From: Treponema sp.
GTDB lineage: Bacteria; Spirochaetota; Spirochaetia; Treponematales; Breznakiellaceae
Assembly: GCA_031258505.1 (NCBI GenBank)
Contig: JAIRMT010000129.1
Location: 1 to 5,406, forward strand
Reading direction: 5' to 3'
Length of the DNA stretch: 5,406 nucleotides
The position numbers and the translations under genes are program-made. Each line of letters opens with the position of its first letter. The first letter of the stretch is position 1. Positions 1 to 5,137 of this stretch are shown here, one piece after another. A model generated the notes under the pieces. That model did not search any database. It saw nothing but the letters and a program-made list of their open reading frames with translations, and had not been told where the DNA came from.

Positions 1-4
1 CCGG

Positions 5-91
5 AAAGAAAAAGATCATCGAATTACGCGAATGAACGCGAATCTTCTTTAGAGAAATGAAATATTCGCGTATATTAGCGTCCATTCGATG
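5..91 (-). terminator. Possible intrinsic terminator of the pgsA-dprA transcript
   Basis: Read on the minus strand, the long stem-loop at 91-17 is followed after 3 nt (ATC) by TTTTTCTTT (positions 13-5). This is the arrangement of a Rho-independent terminator. It lies 55 bp downstream of the dprA TAG stop. The stem is longer and more interrupted than a typical terminator, so termination may be a by-product of an inserted repeat. On the plus strand a T6 run (106-111) exists but begins about 15 nt after the stem, too far for a standard terminator in that direction. Confidence 0.5.
17..91. repeat. Large inverted repeat made of ATTCGCG-like heptamers
   Basis: The arm at 17-46 pairs with 61-91. 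CATCGAAT (17-24) matches ATTCGATG (84-91), ACGC (26-29) matches GCGT (78-81), and ACGCGAAT (36-43) matches ATTCGCGT (64-71), with a few mismatches and one bulged base. Each arm carries three heptamers of the type ATTCGCG, ATTAGCG or ATTCGAT, at 64, 74 and 84 on the plus strand and ending at 43, 33 and 24 on the minus strand. Spacing is 9-10 bp, about one helical turn. The loop (about 47-60) is AT-rich. The element lies just beyond the dprA stop and overlaps no gene. It could be a dispersed extragenic repeat, a MITE-like element or only a terminator. The pairing is read directly; its role is inferred. Confidence 0.75.
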
Positions 92-99
92 ACAAATTC

Positions 100-136
100 T
101 TACCATTTTTTCTTCCTGCGTAACATGAGTTACCAT
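100..136. repeat. TTACCAT direct repeats around a small hairpin
   Basis: TTACCAT occurs at 100-106 and again at 130-136. Between them lies a perfect 5-bp hairpin, GTAAC (120-124), loop ATGA, GTTAC (129-133). It sits between the dprA stop and the larger inverted repeat. No T-run follows the hairpin on the minus strand, so it is not a convincing terminator on its own. It may be chance. Confidence 0.3.
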
Positions 137-145
137 AAAGGATAA

Positions 146-1117
146 CTACTCGCCCGCAGGAAGGTTCAGCGATGCCGCTAAAGACGCGGCAAGACTGGAC
201 GGACTGAACATGAGCGCCGGTTTGCTCGTCTCATTGCCGTTACCGGCCAATCCCCAGTCCGCAAGTATGTCGCGGGCAGAGCTGACGCAGGGAGCGCCGT
301 CTTCGTAGAGTTTGCGGACACCCTCGCCGTGTGGTGACGCCACACCAAGCGCGCTGACCCAGAGATCGCGCCCTTGCTCAAGGGCAAAACGCGCCGTGAT
401 CAATGCGCCAGACTGCTCCGGCGCTTCAATAATCAGAGTCCCACGCGCCAGCGCCGAAATGATTCGATTCCGCGCCGGGAAGTGCCACTTCTCAGGACCA
501 GAACCCGGCGGATACTCACTCAACAATGCCCCGCCCTGCTCAACAATGCGCCGCGCCAGAGGCCGGTTGCTCGTCGGGTAAACCATATCCAGACCCGAAC
601 CCAGAACCGCCACTGTGGACGCGCCGCCTTCTATGTTCCCCCGATGCGCCATGGCGTCAATACCCAGCGCCAGCCCTGATATGACCGCAACCCCAGCCCG
701 CGCAAAATCCCGCGCCAGAGTATACGCTTCCCGCCGCCCCGCTTCTGACGGCTCCCGCGTTCCCACAATCGCCAGCAGCGGCTTTTCAGGATTGGGCAGC
801 ACACCCCGATAAAATAGCACAAGCGGCGGGTCCCAGGTTTCCCGCAAGAGCGGAGGATAGCGCGTGTCCTGATAGGAAACCCAACTAATGCCCCGGCGAC
901 GGGCAGCAATCGCGTCAGCCTCCGCTTGCCTCGCCAGCGCGTCCTTGTCCCACGCAGCCCCGCGCAGAACGTGGCCAATCAGCAGTTCAACATCGAGACG
1001 GCTAAGAGCAACAAAATCAGCCTCGCTCTCACAGCGCTGGGCAAGTAAGACCTTTTCATGCGAGGACAGATTCGTAATTCGGCACAGGAAAAGATCAACT
1101 AAACCGCGTTCACCCAT
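146..1117 (-). CDS. dprA: DNA processing protein DprA/Smf (DNA protecting protein)
   Basis: DprA binds incoming single-stranded DNA during transformation and loads RecA; it is cytoplasmic and conserved even in bacteria not known to be competent. The 323-residue product has the Rossmann-fold core of the family: IVGTRE (117-122), SGLALGIDAMAHRG (147-160), GSGLDMVYP (173-181), SEYPPG (200-205), FPARNRIIS (213-221), then E231 and SGALITA (236-242). A variable N-terminal helical region precedes the core. The tail after about residue 290 is short and Ser/Ala/Leu-rich, with SLAASLAASL (308-317); the C-terminal winged-helix domain found in many members appears absent. The segment after GRD reads VSALG, where the family usually has a proline-glycine pair. 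The ATG lies 6 nt after the pgsA stop and has no good Shine-Dalgarno sequence, which suggests translational coupling. Confidence 0.95.
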   Translation of the reverse strand: MGERGLVDLFLCRITNLSSHEKVLLAQRCESEADFVALSRLDVELLIGHVLRGAAWDKDALARQAEADAIAARRRGISWVSYQDTRYPPLLRETWDPPLVLFYRGVLPNPEKPLLAIVGTREPSEAGRREAYTLARDFARAGVAVISGLALGIDAMAHRGNIEGGASTVAVLGSGLDMVYPTSNRPLARRIVEQGGALLSEYPPGSGPEKWHFPARNRIISALARGTLIIEAPEQSGALITARFALEQGRDLWVSALGVASPHGEGVRKLYEDGAPCVSSARDILADWGLAGNGNETSKPALMFSPSSLAASLAASLNLPAGE

Positions 1118-1123
1118 AGCGGC

Positions 1124-1699
1124 TCACTGTTTCCGGTATACTGTAAGGTAGTCCATAAACGAAATCACGGCAAAGACCGCTGATATAAGGAAGAGCAGTA
1201 TCGCGGCTATACGTAAAGGCGTGAACGCCGCGTCAAACCCAAGTGTCCGGGCGCTTGAGGCAAGAAGCGCCACGCCCCCGGCAATCATGTACGTTACCGC
1301 CTTAATCTTCCCGCCAATACGCGCCCCTTGCGCCATATTCTTGTTCAACAGCATAAGGTTCCGCAGAAACTGGATACTGAACTCACGGTACAAAACCACC
1401 AGCAAGACCGGCGAAGGCAGGATACCGTCAAGTACAAAACAGAGGAAGTAGGTGATTCGCGCCAACACATCAGCAAATGGATCAAGCAGTTTACCAAGAT
1501 CGCTCACTTCCTTACGGGCGCGGGCAATCTTGCCGTCAACGAGATCAGTTAGTTCAGCGCCAATAAACAGCGCCCATAACGCTGGAACTGTCCATGTCCA
1601 GTCCATTGCATCAGGGAACCACACCGGCAGTCGATATATCACAAAGAAGAATGGCGCCAGCACCAGGCGCGACGCGGTTACTTTATCAGCAAGTGTCAT
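1124..1699 (-). CDS. pgsA: CDP-diacylglycerol-glycerol-3-phosphate 3-phosphatidyltransferase (PgsA)
   Basis: PgsA is the membrane enzyme joining CDP-diacylglycerol and glycerol 3-phosphate to give phosphatidylglycerol phosphate, the committed step to phosphatidylglycerol and cardiolipin. The 191-residue protein carries a complete CDP-alcohol phosphotransferase motif, D52-x2-D55-G56-x2-A59-R60-x8-G69-x3-D73-x3-D77, whose aspartates bind the metal ions. YREF (104-107), followed by an Arg at 113, matches the PgsA subgroup better than phosphatidylserine synthases. Hydrophobic segments lie at about 12-28, 38-50, 82-104, 134-150 and 163-183, and the length is normal for the family. The start codon has no Shine-Dalgarno sequence but a strong promoter sits directly upstream, so a leaderless transcript is likely. 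dprA follows 6 nt downstream. Another CDP-alcohol transferase with a related substrate is possible. Confidence 0.9.
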   Translation of the reverse strand: MTLADKVTASRLVLAPFFFVIYRLPVWFPDAMDWTWTVPALWALFIGAELTDLVDGKIARARKEVSDLGKLLDPFADVLARITYFLCFVLDGILPSPVLLVVLYREFSIQFLRNLMLLNKNMAQGARIGGKIKAVTYMIAGGVALLASSARTLGFDAAFTPLRIAAILLFLISAVFAVISFMDYLTVYRKQ

Positions 1700-1711
1700 A
1701 CTTTAAGTATG
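1697..1711. repeat. 15-nt palindrome spanning the pgsA -10 box and start codon
   Basis: CATACTTTAAGTATG is a perfect inverted repeat with 7-bp arms (CATACTT and AAGTATG) around one central base. One arm is the pgsA start codon and its flank, the other contains the -10 hexamer. It could be a repressor operator or, in RNA, a small hairpin; with only 15 nt in an AT-rich promoter it may also be coincidence. Confidence 0.4.
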
Positions 1712-1734
1712 AAGTGGCGCGCTTATGATGTCAA
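1706..1734 (-). promoter_or_regulatory. Sigma-70-type promoter of pgsA (probably leaderless)
   Basis: On the minus strand a perfect -35 TTGACA (1734-1729) is followed by a 17-bp spacer and the -10 hexamer CATACT (1711-1706, 4 of 6 to TATAAT). Only six bases (1705-1700, TAAAGT) separate the hexamer from the pgsA ATG. Transcription normally starts about 7 nt after the -10, which puts +1 at or next to the A of the start codon. The lack of any purine-rich ribosome binding site before pgsA fits this. The promoter would drive pgsA and dprA independently of lepA. Confidence 0.65.
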
Positions 1735-1765
1735 GAAAAGCAGAACTCACCAGCGATTCTCAAAA

Positions 1766-1848
1766 GGGGGAAGTCGCGGCAACTTTGTTGCCGACCGGCT
1801 ACTTGTTGCCGCACCACGCTTCAAAGCCTACGGCTTTTCCGCTCCCCC
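1766..1848. repeat. Multi-hairpin (cloverleaf-like) intergenic element
   Basis: An outer 6-bp stem GGGGGA (1766-1771) / TCCCCC (1843-1848) encloses several hairpins. These are CGGCAAC-TTT-GTTGCCG (1777-1793, 7 bp), a weaker CGGC/GCCG pair (1796-1799 with 1808-1811), and AAAGCC-TAC-GGCTTT (1823-1837, 6 bp). The 3' arm GTTGCCG of the first hairpin is repeated at 1805-1811, so two alternative folds are possible. It lies in the lepA-pgsA gap. More short hairpins with 3-nt loops follow at 1847-1857, 1856-1864 and 1890-1900. No T-run follows, so this is not a standard terminator. It may be a dispersed repeat or a processing or attenuation structure in the lepA-pgsA read-through RNA. Confidence 0.5.
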
Positions 1849-1917
1849 TCTGCGAGGCTTCGCCCGCTCTGACCCGCAACGCCCGCCTCGTTCCCAGAAC
1901 ATACTCACAAGCAGCGC

Positions 1918-3723
1918 TCACTCGTCTTTTGTTTTCAGCACCGCGAGGAAGGCGCTCTGTGGCAGCTCCACATCGCCGACCATCTTCATACGTTTCTTGC
2001 CTTCCTTCTGCTTCTCCAGCAGCTTGCGCTTGCGCGTAATGTCGCCGCCATAGCACTTGGCAAGCACGTCCTTGCGAAGCGCGTTCACTGTTTCCCGCGC
2101 AATAATCTGGCTGCCAAGAGCGCCCTGTATTGGAATCTTGAACTGTTGACGCGGTATCTCATCGCGGAGGCGCTCACACACCATGCGGGCGCGGTCGTAG
2201 GCTTTGTCCCGAAACACAAGCTGAGACAGAGCGTCTACTGCTTTGCCATTGAGCAGTATGTCGAGCTTCGCAAGCGCTGTTGGCTTGTACTCAGTGATGT
2301 CGTAGTCAAACGAAGCATAGCCGCGGCTGATACTTTTGAGACGGTCGTAGAAGTCGAACAAGACTTCGGCAAGCGGCATATCGTAGATGAGTTCCACGCG
2401 CTTCTCGTCAAGGTAGCTCATGTTGGTTTGTACACCGCGCTTCTCCATGCACAAGGTCATGATGTTGCCCAGATAGGTCGTGGGCGTGATGATTGAGGCG
2501 CGGATGTACGGCTCCTCAGCGCTTTCGATACGGCCCTCGTCCGGGTAGGCTGCGGGATTGTCCACAAAGAATCTTTCACCATCACGCGCCAGAATACGGT
2601 ACTTGACTGACGGCACAGTGAAGATGACCGACTGGTCAAACTCCCGCTCAAGGCGTTCCTGTATCACTTCAAGGTGGAGGAGGCCGAGGAAACCGCAGCG
2701 GAACCCAAAGCCAAGTGCAACAGACGAGTCTTTCTCATAGATGAGTGAGGCATCGTTCAGCTTGAGCTTTTCAAGGCTGATCTTGAGCGCTTCGTAGTCA
2801 TTAGAATCAACAGGATATATAGAAGAAAACACTACGGGCTTTACCTCCCGGAATCCGGGGAGCGGCGCGTCGCAGGGCTTTTCCGCGCTGGTTACCGTGT
2901 CGCCGACCCGCACGTCGCTCACTGTTTTGATACCCGCGATGATGTAGCCCACGCTGCCGGCTAAAAGCTCGTCTGTCTCAATAAGCGCCAGCTTGAACAG
3001 CCCCACAGTCTCGACCTCGTACTCCGAGGCGTTGTACATGAAACGAATCTTCATGCCGCGCTTCAATACGCCGTCAAACAGGCGGATATGCACGACCACG
3101 CCGCGATAGGGATCGTAGTGGCAGTCAAAGATGAGGGCGCGAAGAGGCGCGTCGCGCTTTCCAGTGGGTGCGGGGATACGGTTCACAATGGCGTCAAAAA
3201 GTTCATCAATGCCGATTCCCTGCCGCGCCGACACGAGAAGCGCGTTGTCAGGGTCAAGCCCCAGGTCATGCTTGATCTGGCGCTTGGTTTCTGGAATATC
3301 AGCGGCCTGCATATCAATCTTGTTAATAACCGGCACAATCTCAAGGTTATGTTCCAGTGCGAGGTACATATTGGACAAGGTTTGCGCCTGTACGCCCTGG
3401 GTCGCGTCCACGAGAAGCAGCGCGCCCTCACAGGAACTGATGGCGCGGGACACCTCGTAGGTAAAATCAACGTGTCCGGGCGTATCAACGAGATTAAGCA
3501 GGTACTCACGGCTATCAGACGCGGTGTAGGGAATTGTAACGGCCTGACTTTTGATGGTGATGCCTCGTTCACGCTCAATGTCCATGTTATCGAGTATCTG
3601 GTCTTGGAAGTCGCGGTCTTCCACGAGTCGACCTTTCTGTATGAGCCGGTCGGCAAGCGTTGATTTGCCGTGATCAATATGCGCGATGATACAAAAATTG
3701 CGGATTCTGGCGGTTTCTATCAT
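1918..3723 (-). CDS. lepA: Elongation factor 4 (LepA), ribosome-associated GTPase
   Basis: EF4/LepA is a translational GTPase that binds the ribosome, is linked to back-translocation and initiation fidelity, and is dispensable in many bacteria. From the chosen ATG the protein has 601 residues, the usual family length. G1 AHIDHGKST (14-22), switch region RERGITIK (51-58), G3 DTPGH (80-84) with the catalytic-type His84, and G4 NKID (134-137) are intact. G5 reads SAR (165-167), where most translational GTPases have SAK. EF-G-like domains follow, then the LepA-specific C-terminal region with LAKCYGGDITRKRKLLEKQK and GKKRMK. The frame stays open upstream to an ATG at 3798, adding 25 residues without similarity to the family and overlapping the ispH promoter, so 3723 is preferred. 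Neither start has a clear ribosome binding site. A TATGAT hexamer lies 6 nt before the 3723 ATG, without a good -35. Confidence 0.95.
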   Translation of the reverse strand: MIETARIRNFCIIAHIDHGKSTLADRLIQKGRLVEDRDFQDQILDNMDIERERGITIKSQAVTIPYTASDSREYLLNLVDTPGHVDFTYEVSRAISSCEGALLLVDATQGVQAQTLSNMYLALEHNLEIVPVINKIDMQAADIPETKRQIKHDLGLDPDNALLVSARQGIGIDELFDAIVNRIPAPTGKRDAPLRALIFDCHYDPYRGVVVHIRLFDGVLKRGMKIRFMYNASEYEVETVGLFKLALIETDELLAGSVGYIIAGIKTVSDVRVGDTVTSAEKPCDAPLPGFREVKPVVFSSIYPVDSNDYEALKISLEKLKLNDASLIYEKDSSVALGFGFRCGFLGLLHLEVIQERLEREFDQSVIFTVPSVKYRILARDGERFFVDNPAAYPDEGRIESAEEPYIRASIITPTTYLGNIMTLCMEKRGVQTNMSYLDEKRVELIYDMPLAEVLFDFYDRLKSISRGYASFDYDITEYKPTALAKLDILLNGKAVDALSQLVFRDKAYDRARMVCERLRDEIPRQQFKIPIQGALGSQIIARETVNALRKDVLAKCYGGDITRKRKLLEKQKEGKKRMKMVGDVELPQSAFLAVLKTKDE

Positions 3724-3791
3724 AGAGGTATCATAACCAGAACAGACTTGTTTTGCTATGTCGCAAAAAACAGTGTAGCGTGGCGGATAGA

Positions 3792-3821
3792 TTGACATAA
3801 ACGGGCTTTGCAGCCACTAAT
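3792..3821 (+). promoter_or_regulatory. Probable promoter of ispH
   Basis: A perfect -35 TTGACA (3792-3797) is followed after 18 bp by ACTAAT (3816-3821, 4 of 6 to the -10 consensus). The predicted start of transcription is near 3828, leaving only about 10 nt of leader that would begin at the Shine-Dalgarno sequence. The site lies in the 114-bp gap between the divergent lepA and ispH starts; if lepA used its upstream ATG (3798), this -35 would fall inside the lepA coding region. Confidence 0.45.
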
Positions 3822-3827
3822 AGCGGC

Positions 3828-3831
3828 GGAG
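3828..3831 (+). promoter_or_regulatory. ispH ribosome binding site
   Basis: GGAG ends 6 nt before the ATG at 3838. This decides the start: a TTG further upstream (3808) in the same frame would add ten residues but has no such signal, and the ATG puts the first iron-sulfur ligand at Cys12, its usual position. Confidence 0.65.
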
Positions 3832-3837
3832 CGACAG

Positions 3838-4701
3838 ATGAAGGTAATCAGAGCCCAGTCCCTGGGCTATTGTATGGGAGTACGGCGGGCCGTGAGCATA
3901 GCAGAGACGGAAACAGGCAAGAAGGTTTATACCATGGGACCGCTTATTCATAACCCACGGGTGCTTGAGGATTTGCGGCAACGGGGCGTTCAGACGCTGG
4001 AGACGTCCGAAACGTCTGCTGACCTGCGCGAGGCGGTCGTTATCATTCGGGCGCATGGCGTTACACCGCGTCAGGAACGCCAGCTTGTGGATCAGGGGGC
4101 GCGGCTTGTGGACGCGACTTGCCTGCGGGTGAAGGCCAGCCAGATGAAGGCAAAGGCGCTTGCCGAGTCAGGCTACGCGCTGTTTCTCGCGGGCGAGAAG
4201 CGCCACGGGGAACTTGTCGGGATTCAGGGTTACGCGCCTGATTGCCTGCTGGTTGGGAATGCGGGGGAAGCTGAAGCCAGCGCGGCAGCGCTTCATGCCA
4301 GCGCGCCAGCCTCAAAAACCGCCTTGCTCGGACAAACCACGATTTCCACTGATGAATATAGTCTCATAGCCCAGGCAATACGCCGTTATTTCCCTGACAT
4401 TGAAGTGATTGACACCATTTGCGGGGCCACACGAGACCGGCAGAACGCGCTGAAAGAACTCTGCCAGCTTGTTGACGCCATTGTCGTGGCTGGCGGACGG
4501 GATTCGGCCAACACCCAGCGACTCTTTGCCATAGCGCAGGCTGCGGGCAAAGCGGCCTGGCTTGTGGAGAGCGCGGCTGAACTGCCTGACGCGCTTGCGG
4601 CATATCCAACCGTAGGACTTTCCGCCGGAGCTTCCACGCCGGATAACGTGATTGACGAAATAGAACAGGCGCTCCAACAGCTTGGGGTTTGCTGTCCCTG
4701 A
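3838..4701 (+). CDS. ispH: 4-hydroxy-3-methylbut-2-enyl diphosphate reductase (IspH/LytB)
   Basis: IspH is the last enzyme of the MEP isoprenoid pathway, reducing HMBPP to IPP and DMAPP with an iron-sulfur cluster. The 287-residue product has the three cluster cysteines: Cys12 in YCMGVRRA, Cys95 in DATC and Cys195 in DTICGATRDRQ. It also has the substrate histidines His38 (GPLIHN), His73 (RAHG) and His123, the catalytic Glu125, Thr167 in GQTTIS, a Ser/Asn site (SANTQRL) and SAGASTP near the C-terminus. Two near-invariant prolines are changed: DATC is followed by Leu instead of Pro, and the usual His-Pro-Glu is His123-Gly-Glu. All ligands remain, so activity is likely. The gene is alone, divergent from lepA, and no intrinsic terminator is visible behind it. 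Confidence 0.93.
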   Translation: MKVIRAQSLGYCMGVRRAVSIAETETGKKVYTMGPLIHNPRVLEDLRQRGVQTLETSETSADLREAVVIIRAHGVTPRQERQLVDQGARLVDATCLRVKASQMKAKALAESGYALFLAGEKRHGELVGIQGYAPDCLLVGNAGEAEASAAALHASAPASKTALLGQTTISTDEYSLIAQAIRRYFPDIEVIDTICGATRDRQNALKELCQLVDAIVVAGGRDSANTQRLFAIAQAAGKAAWLVESAAELPDALAAYPTVGLSAGASTPDNVIDEIEQALQQLGVCCP

Positions 4702-4836
4702 AATGATACCCGACTGGCTGGGATCAAAAGCCCCAAGCGCCACAGACCGCTTCAGCGACTTACACCAAGTAAACGCCAGCCCTTCGATTAGTCGCTCGGC
4801 TTGTTCGTTTGTGTGTAATACCGCAACACCTCCCTT
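4702..4836 (-). other. Coding-like minus-strand stretch without a start (possible gene remnant)
   Basis: Between a TGA at 4839-4837 and the ispH end, one minus-strand frame reads like real protein, including EQAERLIEGLAF and KSLKRSVALGAFDPSQSG, with G/C-rich third positions. It has no ATG, GTG or TTG until a GTG at 4743, although a perfect Shine-Dalgarno-like AAGGGAGGTG (4836-4827) sits at its head. A different frame upstream (4958-4791) ends in VWQRIKQLEREVLRYYTQTN and could be the earlier part of the same gene, broken by a frameshift. Downstream the frame runs antisense into ispH until 4312, which is probably a shadow. I do not recognise the protein. It may equally be non-coding. Confidence 0.25.
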
Positions 4837-4870
4837 TCAAGTTGTTTAATCCTCTGCCATACTCGCTTAT

Positions 4871-4963
4871 GGTGAGCGCCGAGAACTCGAATATGGAAGC
4901 AGAGCCTTGTCGGATTTCCGGTTTGGACGGCAGTAGGGTTCGATGCCCTACCCAGCGCTTACC
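4871..4963 (+). other. 93-nt multi-stem structured element with a T-arm-like hairpin
   Basis: The ends pair in a 9-bp stem, GGTGAGCGC (4871-4879) with GCGCTTACC (4955-4963), with one G-T wobble. Inside are CGAG-AA-CTCG (4880-4889), CGG-ATTT-CCG (4911-4920) and a perfect 6-bp hairpin GTAGGG (4933-4938), loop TTCGATG, CCCTAC (4946-4951). The last resembles a tRNA T-arm (loop starts TTCGA, closing G-C pair), but its loop ends in G rather than a pyrimidine. The acceptor-like bases do not fit tRNA spacing, and no proper D-arm or anticodon arm is seen, so this is not a normal tRNA gene. It could be a non-coding RNA, a regulatory structure or a folded recombination site. Strand is uncertain because the stems fold on either strand. 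Confidence 0.4.
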
Positions 4964-5023
4964 TGTGATTTCTTCAGAATTGTTTTGTCCTTTGTAGCGC
5001 CTATCCAATCACGACTATGCGAA

Positions 5024-5062
5024 GGGCTTGTGTATCTGGTAGAAAATACCAACGAAAAGCCC
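5024..5062. repeat. Two-part stem-loop upstream of the last gene
   Basis: GGGCTT (5024-5029) pairs with AAGCCC (5057-5062). Inside, TGGTA (5037-5041) pairs with TACCA (5047-5051) around the loop GAAAA. An asymmetric internal loop (7 and 5 nt) separates the stems. Neither strand has a T-run next to it, so it is not an obvious terminator. It lies upstream of the predicted promoter of the last gene and would not be part of that transcript. Confidence 0.4.
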
Positions 5063-5081
5063 AACCAATGCAAGGCTCCTC

Positions 5082-5110
5082 TTGTCCATTCTCCCTTTTT
5101 CACCTATCAT
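5082..5110 (+). promoter_or_regulatory. Probable promoter of the last gene
   Basis: TTGTCC (5082-5087, 4 of 6 to TTGACA) and TATCAT (5105-5110, 5 of 6 to TATAAT) are separated by exactly 17 bp. Transcription should start near 5117, giving a leader of about 20 nt that contains the ribosome binding site. The spacer contains a pyrimidine run ending in T5. Confidence 0.55.
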
Positions 5111-5124
5111 AAACCATCAACCTT

Positions 5125-5132
5125 AAAAGGAG
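5125..5132 (+). promoter_or_regulatory. Ribosome binding site of the last gene
   Basis: AAAAGGAG ends 5 nt before the ATG at 5138, a near-ideal Shine-Dalgarno sequence and spacing. It supports a real gene although only its first 89 codons are present. Confidence 0.8.
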
Positions 5133-5137
5133 CTGTT

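Noticed and set aside
1709..2053. Plus-strand small gene in the lepA-pgsA gap
   Set aside because: It overlaps the conserved lepA 3' end in antisense, has no ribosome binding site, and its sequence comes from the hairpin-rich repeat-like region.
3088..3663. 191-residue plus-strand reading frame inside lepA
   Set aside because: It lies wholly antisense to the conserved GTPase part of lepA and shows no independent start signals or recognisable domain.
4716..4738. Terminator hairpin behind ispH
   Set aside because: A short bulged stem around TGGG/CCCA can form, but no T-run follows and the loop is large, so it does not qualify as an intrinsic terminator.
4312..4743. 143-residue minus-strand reading frame overlapping ispH
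   Set aside because: Most of it is antisense to a clear ispH gene and reads as a shadow; only the part beyond the ispH stop was kept, as a possible remnant.
4871..4963. Integron attC site
   Set aside because: The ends (GGTGAGC and GCTTACC) resemble the core-site consensus at 6 of 7 positions, but in the wrong order: an attC site should begin with the RYYYAAC type and end with GTTRRRY. The essential AAC/GTT triplet is also not intact.
4930..4963. Partial tRNA or tmRNA 3' end
   Set aside because: Only the T-arm-like hairpin fits. Bases after it do not pair as an acceptor stem with any nearby 5' segment at tRNA spacing, and no CCA end follows.
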